Of a DNA stretch of 64,000 nucleotides, positions 1 to 7,516 are shown one piece after another (positions within the stretch are counted from its first letter, which is position 1; every line of letters starts with the position of its first letter). The notes under the pieces were generated by a model. The model was not told the DNA's origin, made no database searches, and saw only the letters and a program-made list of their open reading frames with translations. The position numbers were made by a program, and so were the translations under genes. Source of the stretch: Paenibacillus sp. GSMTC-2017 (GTDB lineage Bacteria; Bacillota; Bacilli; Paenibacillales; Paenibacillaceae); the NCBI RefSeq assembly GCF_016019935.1, contig NZ_JAECMT010000003.1:443388-507387 (forward strand). The letters run 5' to 3'.

Positions 1-439
1 GAATTAGACCTAGTAGATTATTTGTAAGTCCAATACCATCAAGTAGGAAGAAAAGTGGAATTAAGCTAAGAATAATAGGAATCATCATGGCCGAGATATA
101 GATGAAATACAAGAAATTGCTGCCTTTAAACGGATATCTAGCTATAACGTAAGCTGTCATAGCGGACAATAGTAGAGCAAGCGCTGTACTAGCAACAGTA
201 ACAGCTACGGAGTTGAAAAAGTAACCAGCAAATTTGTATTCGGTCCATACGTAAGAAAAGTTTGACCATTGAAGTGGAAACTCAGGCAGTGACCAAGGTT
301 TGTTTCCATAGAATTGCTTATTGTTCTTTAATGAAGAAAGTAATGTCCAAACTAAAGGATATACGACTGCTACCGTCCACAGAAGTAGAAGCAAGCGGAC
401 AATCCACGTGACCAAGGACTCTTTTTTCGTAAGTTTCAT
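1..439 (-). CDS. Sugar ABC transporter permease, MalG/NgcG type (partial, runs off window start)
   Basis: This is the second membrane subunit of a CUT1-type sugar importer. The ATG at 439 follows a GGAGGCAGCC ribosome binding site, and the frame stays open to the window edge, giving 146 residues. It begins MKLTKKESLVTWIVRLLLLL, one N-terminal membrane helix, followed by the SSLKNNKQF region and the hydrophobic core helices usual for MalG-like permeases. The C-terminal half with the EAA loop lies outside the window. It is the third gene of an operon with the binding protein and first permease upstream. No ATPase gene is visible, so a shared MsmX-type ATPase is likely, which is an inference. 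Confidence 0.88.
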   Translation of the reverse strand, partial: MKLTKKESLVTWIVRLLLLLWTVAVVYPLVWTLLSSLKNNKQFYGNKPWSLPEFPLQWSNFSYVWTEYKFAGYFFNSVAVTVASTALALLLSAMTAYVIARYPFKGSNFLYFIYISAMMIPIILSLIPLFFLLDGIGLTNNLLGLI

Positions 440-494
440 GATGGCTGCCTCCTAAAATGGTATAAAGCAAAGGATGCTTCGCGCGAAAAAATGG

Positions 495-1403
495 TTACAT
501 CTGCACGGTTTCACGCTTCATTAAGCGATTTAATATAATCGATGTAGTCAGTGTAAGAACAAGGATTAATACACCTATCGCAGAAGCGTAACCCATATGA
601 TATTGTTTGAAGCCAATTTGGTACAAATAGGAACCCATAACTTGAGTTGAGTTGTCCGGGCCACCTTCTGTCATTAGCCAAATGATAATAAATGAACCGT
701 TTAGTGTCGTTATAACGATATGAATAATGGATACTTTCATTTGCTCCCAGATTAGGGGGATAGTAATATGCTTGAACTGATGCCATCTGGAGGCACCGTC
801 GATATTAGACGCCTCGTATAGCGACTCAGGTATATTCATAATTGCGGCCATCAATAAAATCATATAAAAGCCAATACCAGCCCATACGGCAGGTGCAAGG
901 ATTGACCACATAGCCGTATTTGTTTGTCCAAGCCAAACGGTAGTAACGGGGTCACTTGAGAACAATGAAAGAAAGGCATTCAAAAATCCGATGTCTGAAG
1001 GATTGTAGATGTATCTCCATAACACACCAATTACGACGACAGAAATTAGATTAGGGAAAAAGAGAATAATTCTAAATAGTCCAGAACGTTTTATATTTAA
1101 ACGTGTTAAAGCGACTGCTAGAAAAGTAGCAATAATAAGGATTAATACAACCTTTCCGATAACCAAGAAATAATCATTGAAAATAGTTGTACCAATAATT
1201 TCATCCTGAAACAGACGCTTATAATTATCAATACCGATAAATGTCATATCTCCTGAATAACCGGACCACTTGAAGAAACTTATGTATAACCCCTTAAGTA
1301 GTGGATAAGCAGTCAAGAAGCAAAACAAGATGAAGGTCGGTAAAATAAAGCCTAGTATAAACAAGGCACGTCTCAGTCGATAGGATGTTGGTTTGGCTGT
1401 CAT
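495..1403 (-). CDS. Sugar ABC transporter permease, MalF/NgcF type
   Basis: First membrane subunit of the importer, 302 residues, normal for CUT1 permeases of the MalF/UgpA family. The N-terminal cytoplasmic stretch is basic, followed by about six membrane helices. The conserved EAA loop is seen as LYEASNIDGASRWHQF around residues 195-210, where the ATPase subunit docks. The ATG at 1403 follows an AAGGGG site. It sits 77 bases after the binding protein and 55 bases before the second permease, so the three genes form one operon. The substrate is inferred from the NgcE-like binding protein next door: N-acetylglucosamine or chitin oligosaccharides. Confidence 0.93.
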   Translation of the reverse strand: MTAKPTSYRLRRALFILGFILPTFILFCFLTAYPLLKGLYISFFKWSGYSGDMTFIGIDNYKRLFQDEIIGTTIFNDYFLVIGKVVLILIIATFLAVALTRLNIKRSGLFRIILFFPNLISVVVIGVLWRYIYNPSDIGFLNAFLSLFSSDPVTTVWLGQTNTAMWSILAPAVWAGIGFYMILLMAAIMNIPESLYEASNIDGASRWHQFKHITIPLIWEQMKVSIIHIVITTLNGSFIIIWLMTEGGPDNSTQVMGSYLYQIGFKQYHMGYASAIGVLILVLTLTTSIILNRLMKRETVQM

Positions 1404-1480
1404 GGCTCACACGCCCCTTGAAAGTCATAATACAAGCAGAGGAAGGAGGGAGCCTCCACCTCTGCTTGTTGTTCATTTAA

Positions 1481-2848
1481 TTATTTCCTAGCAGCTGCAG
1501 CTGCTTTCTCCATACGCTCGCCCCACTCAGCAGGTGTAATACGTTTGTCAAGCAATGCGATGATACCATCTTGTAGCGCTTTCTCTACATCTGCGTTAAC
1601 GATAAGTGCAGGTGCTACAACTAGGTCTGGACTATTGAAGTATTTCATAGCTGTCTTAACGACAGGACCAGCTGAAGAACTTTCAAGATCAGCTTTTACG
1701 TTCATAATTGCGCCAGTCATCTCAGCCCAATCTACAGCAAATTGCTCTGTAAAGATGAATTGTAGGAATGCTTTTGCTGCTTCAGGATTTTTTGCTTTTT
1801 CAGCAATTGCAACGGAAGCTGTGTAAGGGATTGCAACATACTTTTCACCTTTGTCTTGCAATACAGAAGGGATAAAATCGAACTCAAAACCTGCTGGAAC
1901 ATCTTTGCTCATTTCGTTCTCAAGCCATAGTCCGTTAGGGATAAAAGCTGCTTTATGTTGTAGGAAAGCCATTTGAGAATCAGTATGGTTTAGTGCGATA
2001 GAACCTGGGTCTATGAAGCCTTTATCACGCAATTGCACGATTTTGTCTAATGCTTTCATAATCGGCTCGCTCTTGAATACACCTTCTTCTAAACTAGCCA
2101 TTCTTGAGATGATGGAGCCGTCTCCGCCGTTCTCAGATACGATTGCGGAGTTAAGTAGTCCGCCATTAATGTAGTAAGGGTATACGCCAGTGTGGATGTA
2201 AGGAGATACGCCAGTTGCTTTAATCTTTTCACCGACAGCTAGGAAACTTTCGAAGTCAGTTGGTTTCTCCCAGCCTTGCGCTGCGAACCATGCTTTGTCA
2301 TAGAAAGTTCCCCATGATCCGAATACAAGAGGCATTGTGAAGTTTTTGCCAGAATAATCTGTTGGTTGACCGATAGCGATATCAAGAAGAGCTTTACCAT
2401 CTTTGTTTTTTGCTTCTTTTAGGAATGAAGTGAGGTCTAGTAGTTGGTTGTCAGTAACCATTTGTGCTTCGTTGGAGCCTGCTCCGTCAATGTAAACAAA
2501 GTCTGGAGGAGATCCTTGAATCCAACGAGGTCTCATTTGTTCGTTAATTTGTGAACCAGCTGTTTCCGTAATTTTTAATTCAGGATTAGCTTTTTGGAAT
2601 TCAGCGAGCACATGTTTCCACCACTTATCACCATAGCCGCCAACAAAGTATTGAACTTCGAATTCGCCGGTAAGACCTGCGGGGGTTCCTTCTGGCTCTT
2701 TTGTTGCTGTTGTTTCAGAGCTAGCTGGTGTGGCGGTAGCAACTGGCTTTTCTGTATTTTTATTTGCACCTGAACACGCTGCAAGCATACTAACTGCAAG
2801 TAGTAAAACCAAAGTAACGAATACTGATTTTTTCTTGACGTTTTTCAT
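1481..2848 (-). CDS. Extracellular sugar-binding lipoprotein, NgcE-like (GlcNAc/chitobiose type)
   Basis: Family 1 solute-binding protein of 455 residues. A signal peptide ends in the lipobox LAAC, so Cys25 would be lipidated and the protein anchored outside the membrane. A Ser/Thr/Ala/Glu-rich linker follows, then the binding fold. The pattern GGYGDKWW, then QMRPRWIQGSPPDFVYIDGA, then GVYPYYINGG, NHTDSQMAFLQHKAAFIPNG and LWLENEM matches what I recall of the NgcE family, which binds N-acetylglucosamine and diacetylchitobiose. A close match to that family would need a search. The start has an AAGGGGAG site. It is the first gene of the ABC operon and follows a RAT/terminator leader, so its expression is probably conditional. 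Confidence 0.88.
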   Translation of the reverse strand: MKNVKKKSVFVTLVLLLAVSMLAACSGANKNTEKPVATATPASSETTATKEPEGTPAGLTGEFEVQYFVGGYGDKWWKHVLAEFQKANPELKITETAGSQINEQMRPRWIQGSPPDFVYIDGAGSNEAQMVTDNQLLDLTSFLKEAKNKDGKALLDIAIGQPTDYSGKNFTMPLVFGSWGTFYDKAWFAAQGWEKPTDFESFLAVGEKIKATGVSPYIHTGVYPYYINGGLLNSAIVSENGGDGSIISRMASLEEGVFKSEPIMKALDKIVQLRDKGFIDPGSIALNHTDSQMAFLQHKAAFIPNGLWLENEMSKDVPAGFEFDFIPSVLQDKGEKYVAIPYTASVAIAEKAKNPEAAKAFLQFIFTEQFAVDWAEMTGAIMNVKADLESSSAGPVVKTAMKYFNSPDLVVAPALIVNADVEKALQDGIIALLDKRITPAEWGERMEKAAAAARK

Positions 2849-2960
2849 CGTTTTATTCTCCCCTTAGCTTTTAATTGTTTAACATCTTATTGCAAACGAT
2901 CTAAACCTCACTTACGTTCACAGTCTCAAATGTGATTACGATCCCCCTCTCAAGAAAAAC

Positions 2961-3011
2961 AAAAAAGAGCATTAGAAACGAAGCAGAAAATAGCTTCGAT
3001 AACTAATGCCC
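2961..3011 (-). terminator. Rho-independent terminator in the leader of the ABC importer operon
   Basis: On the minus strand the arms GGGCATTAG and CTAATGCTC pair, enclosing a second stem CGAAGC/GCTTCG. A run of six T follows, then G and more T. It lies upstream of the binding-protein gene and downstream of a good promoter, and its rising arm overlaps the RAT. It is therefore best read as an attenuator, not only as the end of the antiterminator gene. Confidence 0.85.
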
Positions 3012-3026
3012 TTGCGGTAACACATT
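3001..3026 (-). promoter_or_regulatory. Ribonucleic antiterminator (RAT) site 2, before the ABC importer
   Basis: Read on the minus strand, the site has GTGTTACC, then GCAA, then GGGCATTAGTT. The same two blocks occur at the EIICB leader (5519-5546), separated there by TTTAGAG. The layout is that of BglG/LicT/GlcT RAT sites: a short hairpin whose 3' half overlaps the rising arm of a terminator, so protein binding blocks the terminator. The likely ligand protein is the antiterminator encoded at 3122-3961. Confidence 0.72.
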
Positions 3027-3057
3027 ATCGTCAGTCGGTATTTTGTTTTACGATGCA

Positions 3058-3086
3058 ATATTATTAAATATTTACTTTTATGTCAA
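3058..3086 (-). promoter_or_regulatory. Sigma-A promoter for the ABC importer operon
   Basis: Minus strand TTGACA (3086-3081), a 17-base spacer, then TAATAT (3063-3058). The -35 is a perfect consensus. Transcription would start near 3051, just before the RAT and terminator, giving a leader of about 200 bases before the binding-protein ATG. The position shows that the leader is independent of read-through from the antiterminator gene. Confidence 0.65.
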
Positions 3087-3121
3087 TCATTATTTTTCAT
3101 TTCTGTGAAAGTAATCAATTT

Positions 3122-3961
3122 TTAAATCCCTTCACGTTGATTTAGTCGTTCAATATGAAGGGTGAGAAAGCCTATTTCATCATCTGGAACGACCTTTTTG
3201 AGCTGTTCTTCGAGAATTGAAGAAAGGATTAATGAATATTTATAGGATTGCGGATATTCGATCTTAATTTTTTGTAATAACGGATTTTTAATATGGGATT
3301 CTTTTCTGACTCGGTCGATTAATCCCTTTAGATGCGAAATAAACCGTACGGAGGAGAAGGAATCGTTAAATTGTAAGCCTATTGCTTTAGCTTCGTCCAT
3401 TACTTTTGCTACTAAGCGTACGACAGCAAGTGTCTCTGTACCACGTTCTCGGTTGCGTGCACCGTGGAAATGCATCGCAAGGAAAGAAATTTCATCCTCA
3501 GGAAACTGAGCATCTAATTTCTGATTCAAGTAGTTAACTGCTTCGGTGGCGACATCATACTCATCTTTGTACATCATTTTAATTTCATAGGCAAAAGGAT
3601 TAGTTATGAGAACACCTCTGCGACAACGTTCTATTGCAAAATTAATATGATCGACTAAGGCAGCATGAATCGTTTCCGAAAATTCACCTTCTAGTCGTTG
3701 TTGTGCCATAGCGATAACTTCTTCGGTAATACCAACAATGCGAGTGTCGACATTGTTTAGAATTTGCTCGTAATGTTCAATCGTCTCCATAGTGTGCAAT
3801 AAAAACTCCTGTGAAATTTCTTTTTCTGAAACATTCATACCAGGCTGCTTCTTAAATCCGATTCCTTTGCCGAACACAATAGAATTTTTGCCTGAGGATA
3901 GTTTGGTCATCACGACATTGTTGGAAAGTACATGGATAATCCTTCTATCAATTGCGGCCAT
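3122..3961 (-). CDS. BglG/LicT-family transcription antiterminator
   Basis: RNA-binding antiterminator of 279 residues. The N-terminal co-antiterminator domain (about residues 1-55) has VLSNNVVMTK and IVFGKGIGF, the usual RNA-binding pattern. Two PRD domains follow. PRD1 has DHINFAIER and FHGARNRER; PRD2 has SHLKGLIDRV and LTLHIERL. Their histidines are the normal PTS phosphorylation sites. The ATG at 3961 has AAGGGGG seven bases upstream. A GTG one codon earlier is less likely. The gene overlaps the end of the EIICB gene by 14 bases, so the two are translationally coupled. It probably acts on both RAT sites in this locus. It could be called GlcT-like, but the neighbouring permease looks GlcNAc-specific. 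Confidence 0.93.
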   Translation of the reverse strand: MAAIDRRIIHVLSNNVVMTKLSSGKNSIVFGKGIGFKKQPGMNVSEKEISQEFLLHTMETIEHYEQILNNVDTRIVGITEEVIAMAQQRLEGEFSETIHAALVDHINFAIERCRRGVLITNPFAYEIKMMYKDEYDVATEAVNYLNQKLDAQFPEDEISFLAMHFHGARNRERGTETLAVVRLVAKVMDEAKAIGLQFNDSFSSVRFISHLKGLIDRVRKESHIKNPLLQKIKIEYPQSYKYSLILSSILEEQLKKVVPDDEIGFLTLHIERLNQREGI

Positions 3962-5450
3962 CACCTAACCCCCTTGCTTCAATTGCGTTCTGGCTAATCA
4001 GCCTTTGAATTTCTTCTTTAATAAGTTCGGAGTCGGTGCCGAACACAACATGTACGCTATCTTTGCCGATTCGAATGATACCGGCGGCTCCTAGTTCTTT
4101 AAGTCCATGCTCATGTACAATACCTGCGTCATTTAACGTTAAGCGAAGACGAGTAATACAGGCATCAACTTCTACTATATTTTCAGTACCACCGATAAAT
4201 TCCAATACATCGACGGCTTTTTGGATCATTAATTTAGGACTCGTGTTTCGTGATATCGGCATAGTACGAGAATTCATAGAAGTAGAAACTTGAGCTGCAC
4301 GGTCTGGAATATCCGGTATTCTGCCGGGAGTTGCAAGATTGAAGTAGCGGATAGAAAAATAGAAAGTAAAATAATAAATGACAAAGTAAGCAAGTCCAAC
4401 AGGGAAAATCAGCCATGGATTAGAGGCATCGTTCCAGTTGATCGCAAGATCAATGAAACCAGCTGAAAATCCAAATCCCATCTTGACCTCTAACATATAC
4501 ATAATCGTCATCGATAAGCCTGTTAGCAAGGCATGTACAACAAACAGGAAAGGTGCAAGCAGCATGAAAGCGAATTCAATTTGTTCTGTAACTCCAGTAA
4601 GGAAGGAGGTAAAGGCACTACTTAACATGATCGACATAATGACTTTTCGATTTTCTGGTCTTGCACATTTAATCATTGCAAAAGCAGCACCTGGTAGACC
4701 AAACATCATAACAGGGAAAAAACCAGTCATATACGTTCCAGCAGTTGGATCTCCAGCATAGAAACGAGTTAGATCTCCTTGAACAAAGTTGCCACCTGGT
4801 TCAGCATATTCACCAATTTGAAACCAAAGGATATGGTTAATGATATGATGCAGTCCGGTAGGGATGAGCAAGCGGTTAATGGTGCCGTAGAGGAAAGTTC
4901 CTATCCCGCCGGTTGATTCAAGCCATAAGCCGAACACTTGAATAGTGTCTTGTATGGGCATCCATATAAACCCTAATGTGCCGCCAAGAACGGTCATCGT
5001 TAAAGAGGTGATGATAGGTACGAATCGCCTTCCCGAAAAAAAACCAAGCGCTTGAGGCAACTGGAAATCTTTGAACCGATTGTAGAGATAGGCGGTTATT
5101 CCCCCAGTTATTAAGCCTCCAAGTACGCCCATTTGAACATTGGTATCTGCTAAATCATTAGTTTGTACAACTTCGAACGTACGCATGACCTCTTGAAAGA
5201 CCATATAACCTATAGCAGCGGACAATGCTGCAACACCTTGACCTTGCGTTAACCCAATAGCTATTCCAATAGCAAATAGTAGTGGGAGATGGTCAAAGAT
5301 TGCCCCCCCGGCTGCCTCGCAAATTGCGGCTAACTTAATAAGGAAAGGATGATCAAATTCGATCTTTCCGAATCGGAACAAAATGGCAGCAGCAGGCATA
5401 ACTGCAATGGGAATCATTAATGAACGGCCAATTCGCTGGATGTAACTCAT
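3948..5450 (-). CDS. PTS EIICB permease, N-acetylglucosamine/glucose family
   Basis: Phosphotransferase-system permease that imports and phosphorylates a sugar, about 500 residues. The EIIC membrane domain (about 1-385) contains GLHHIINHILWFQIGEYA and RFYAGDPTAGTYMTGFFP. The WFQIGE form is what I recall from NagE/NagP GlcNAc permeases; PtsG has a different form. The C-terminal EIIB domain (about 420-490) has DACITRLRLTL, whose cysteine carries the phosphate. No EIIA domain is present, so EIIA must come from elsewhere. An upstream in-frame ATG at 5549 was rejected: it would read through the RAT/terminator leader, and MSYIQRIGRS is the normal family start. Confidence 0.92.
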   Translation of the reverse strand: MSYIQRIGRSLMIPIAVMPAAAILFRFGKIEFDHPFLIKLAAICEAAGGAIFDHLPLLFAIGIAIGLTQGQGVAALSAAIGYMVFQEVMRTFEVVQTNDLADTNVQMGVLGGLITGGITAYLYNRFKDFQLPQALGFFSGRRFVPIITSLTMTVLGGTLGFIWMPIQDTIQVFGLWLESTGGIGTFLYGTINRLLIPTGLHHIINHILWFQIGEYAEPGGNFVQGDLTRFYAGDPTAGTYMTGFFPVMMFGLPGAAFAMIKCARPENRKVIMSIMLSSAFTSFLTGVTEQIEFAFMLLAPFLFVVHALLTGLSMTIMYMLEVKMGFGFSAGFIDLAINWNDASNPWLIFPVGLAYFVIYYFTFYFSIRYFNLATPGRIPDIPDRAAQVSTSMNSRTMPISRNTSPKLMIQKAVDVLEFIGGTENIVEVDACITRLRLTLNDAGIVHEHGLKELGAAGIIRIGKDSVHVVFGTDSELIKEEIQRLISQNAIEARGLGDGRN

Positions 5451-5480
5451 CTTTTGCCCAACACCCCATTTTATGGTAAG

Positions 5481-5529
5481 AAAAAAAGAGCATAGCTCAA
5501 GAACAACATCCCTTCTTGAACTAATGCCC
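5481..5529 (-). terminator. Leader terminator before the PTS permease gene
   Basis: Minus-strand hairpin: GGGCAT pairs with ATGCTC and, after a one-base bulge, AGTTCAAGAA pairs with TTCTTGAGCT. A run of seven T follows. The terminator sits between the promoter at 5572-5601 and the ATG at 5450, so it should stop transcription unless antitermination occurs. Confidence 0.85.
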
Positions 5530-5546
5530 TCTAAAGGTAACACGTC
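5519..5546 (-). promoter_or_regulatory. RAT site 1, before the PTS permease
   Basis: Minus strand GACGTGTTACC, then TTTAGAG, then GGGCATTAGTT. It overlaps the rising arm of the leader terminator, as in LicT/GlcT targets. It shares GTGTTACC and GGGCATTAGTT with RAT site 2 at 3001-3026. Confidence 0.75.
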
Positions 5547-5571
5547 CATCCTTTATGAATATTCACAGAAA

Positions 5572-5601
5572 ATTATACCTTTTACGACTAGATCTTGTCA
5601 A
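5572..5601 (-). promoter_or_regulatory. Sigma-A promoter for the PTS permease-antiterminator operon
   Basis: Minus strand TTGACA (5601-5596), an 18-base spacer, and TATAAT (5577-5572), both hexamers perfect. Transcription would begin near 5565, leaving about 20 bases before the RAT. Confidence 0.75.
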
Positions 5602-5609
5602 AGTAAAGT

Positions 5610-6521
5610 TTAATTGGCCGATAGAGTAGGAGCAGCCTTTGGCTTGTCTACACCGTATCGAATAAACAGCCAAACCCCAAATATAATGAACGCTCCAGCA
5701 CCTAATTGATAGCCGGTTAATGATTCTTTGAGTAGTATCCAAGCGAGCAACGAAGCGATAACGGGTTCACCAAGTACAGCCATAGATACTGCAGTAGCAT
5801 TCATATATTTTAGTAGCCAGTTAAATAAGTAGTGTCCAAACAAGGTTGGGACGAGAGCAAGCAGGAAGAAGATACCCCATTCATTTGCTTCATAACCTGT
5901 AAAAGCATTGCCTTTAAACACATTATAAATAGCTAATGCTGTAGCAGCGATAAAAAATACCCAGAAGTTATAGGCAAAGGCGCCCATGTTTTCTCGAAGT
6001 CCTTTACCAATAAGCATATGAATAGCAACTGCTACTGTCCCAAAGAAGGACAAGGCATCACCGAGTAGTGCTTTGCCCGATAAGCTGAAATCACCCGCTG
6101 CTATAACAATGGAACCTGCAATTGCAATACCCATGCCCCATAACATCATCTTGTTTGCTTTTATTTTATAAATCCAATATGACCCAAGCATAACCATAAG
6201 AGGCTCAAGTGTAAGGATGACAGTCGAACTTGCTACAGTAGTATAACTAAGAGAGGCCATCCATAGTAGGAAATGTAAGCCAAGCATGATGCCAGATATT
6301 GTTATTAGTCCCCACTGGCGTGGTGTTAAACCAAATAATTCGTGTCGATACTTCCAAACTAGTGGTAGTAGCAATAGATTCGTTAAATAGAGTCTATACA
6401 TAGCGATGACTGCGACATCTGCATCTGACCATCTAACAAAGATAGAGGAGAAGGAAATCGCAACAATCCCAACAATGTATAACAGTTCATACCCAGTGAA
6501 GCTTTTCATGCTGCGATTCAT
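5610..6521 (-). CDS. EamA/DMT-family transporter
   Basis: Membrane exporter of the drug/metabolite transporter superfamily, 303 residues, with ten predicted helices in two EamA repeats. The first repeat contains SSIFVRWSDADVAVIAMYR and the second ends with AVLGEPVIASLLAWILLKE, a classic EamA signature. The substrate cannot be read from the sequence; relatives export amino acids, metabolites or drugs. The gene starts 18 bases after the exonuclease gene stops, so the two are co-transcribed. The ATG at 6521 has GGGAG nine bases upstream. Confidence 0.92.
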   Translation of the reverse strand: MNRSMKSFTGYELLYIVGIVAISFSSIFVRWSDADVAVIAMYRLYLTNLLLLPLVWKYRHELFGLTPRQWGLITISGIMLGLHFLLWMASLSYTTVASSTVILTLEPLMVMLGSYWIYKIKANKMMLWGMGIAIAGSIVIAAGDFSLSGKALLGDALSFFGTVAVAIHMLIGKGLRENMGAFAYNFWVFFIAATALAIYNVFKGNAFTGYEANEWGIFFLLALVPTLFGHYLFNWLLKYMNATAVSMAVLGEPVIASLLAWILLKESLTGYQLGAGAFIIFGVWLFIRYGVDKPKAAPTLSAN

Positions 6522-6539
6522 GACGTTGATTCTCCCGAC

Positions 6540-7349
6540 TTATTGGTGTGGTTCGTCTTGATTCGTGTTGCTGGATTTAGGAGGACGTGGAGTAGACTCT
6601 ACCTTCTTCACTAATTCTGCTTCGAAATAACTTCGCATCTCCGCAGCTTTTTTCGGATTTTCCAAAGAAACTTTATCTTTTAATACATGCTCTACAAACG
6701 ATTCCCATGTTGGCTCCAGCTTTTGTGAGCGAAGCAGACGAATTGCATTTTTGATCAGTCTTCGTTCTTTAGCGTTCGTGTACATGTCTTTGTAGTATTG
6801 CGTTTTACTGAAGTCGAGTTCTGTAAATACACTTTTGAAAATGTCTGCTGTCATTCTAGCGTCATCAAGCGCTCTATGGGCTGCACCTTCAGATGATAGT
6901 CCTAACTCTTTCAGGGCACCTTCCACACTAACATCATTTGTTAGTCCTTTGACACGAAGGAAACCTTTTAGCAAATCGAAATAGGGGGTAGTCATCCAGT
7001 AAGCATCATCAAGCTTATGCATGCGTGTATCCAAAATAATTCGTTTCATATCCTCACCACCCCAAGTGACGAGCAGAACTTTCTCACTACGATCTAACCA
7101 CCCTAAGAAGTCGGTGATCACTTTCGGAAAGTTTGCAGCAGTGTCAATAGACTCTTGAGGAATGCCGGTTTTTTTCTGTATAAAATGATTCAGCTTAGCA
7201 AAATACACCGGTTTAATAAAAGCAGTGTATTCATCTACAAACTGAAGGGAAGCGTCTAGTCTAGTCGCACCGATTTCAATCACTTCCATCGGAAGTTCGC
7301 TTGCAAATTTACGTCCATTAAATTCAATATCTAATACGATATAGTCCAA
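6540..7349 (-). CDS. DEDDh-family 3'-5' exonuclease (KapD-like)
   Basis: Exonuclease domain of about 180 residues followed by a charged tail. ExoI is DIEFN near the N-terminus, with Asp and Glu as metal ligands. ExoIII is HRALDDARMTADIF, whose His and Asp complete the DEDDh set. I chose the TTG at 7349, giving 269 residues, because a strong GGAGG lies nine bases before it and the product then begins MDYIVLDIEFN as in relatives. An ATG 12 codons upstream at 7385 lacks a clear ribosome site. In Bacillus, KapD affects the sporulation kinase pathway; whether this protein does so is unknown. The Lys/Glu-rich C-terminus ends with a Pro/Ser/Asn stretch. Confidence 0.87.
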   Translation of the reverse strand: MDYIVLDIEFNGRKFASELPMEVIEIGATRLDASLQFVDEYTAFIKPVYFAKLNHFIQKKTGIPQESIDTAANFPKVITDFLGWLDRSEKVLLVTWGGEDMKRIILDTRMHKLDDAYWMTTPYFDLLKGFLRVKGLTNDVSVEGALKELGLSSEGAAHRALDDARMTADIFKSVFTELDFSKTQYYKDMYTNAKERRLIKNAIRLLRSQKLEPTWESFVEHVLKDKVSLENPKKAAEMRSYFEAELVKKVESTPRPPKSSNTNQDEPHQ

Positions 7350-7460
7350 GTAAATAACCTCCGGTTTATGACTCGCAACATCCATTCTAACAGATATTTG
7401 TCCAAATTGCGCCCAGTAGAATTCGTTAATGTAAAGATGAGGGGAGAGATACGTAAATAG

Positions 7461-7489
7461 TTGTCAACATGGAATATCGGAGTTAGAAT
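7461..7489 (+). promoter_or_regulatory. Promoter for the MFS efflux gene
   Basis: TTGTCA (7461-7466), a 17-base spacer and TAGAAT (7484-7489). It would give a leader of about 20 bases before the ATG at 7517, leaving little room for a strong ribosome site, and none is seen. Confidence 0.5.
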
Positions 7490-7516
7490 TATACTAATAA
7501 TTTTAGAGTAGCTTTA

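Noticed and set aside
2890-2904. cre-like TTGCAAACGATCTAA in the ABC operon leader
   Set aside because: One mismatch at an invariant position and a poor palindrome; not strong enough beside the clearer RAT control.
5451-5549. Upstream extension of the EIICB frame to an ATG at 5549
   Set aside because: The extra 33 codons cross the RAT and terminator hairpin; the family start MSYIQRIGRS fits the ATG at 5450.
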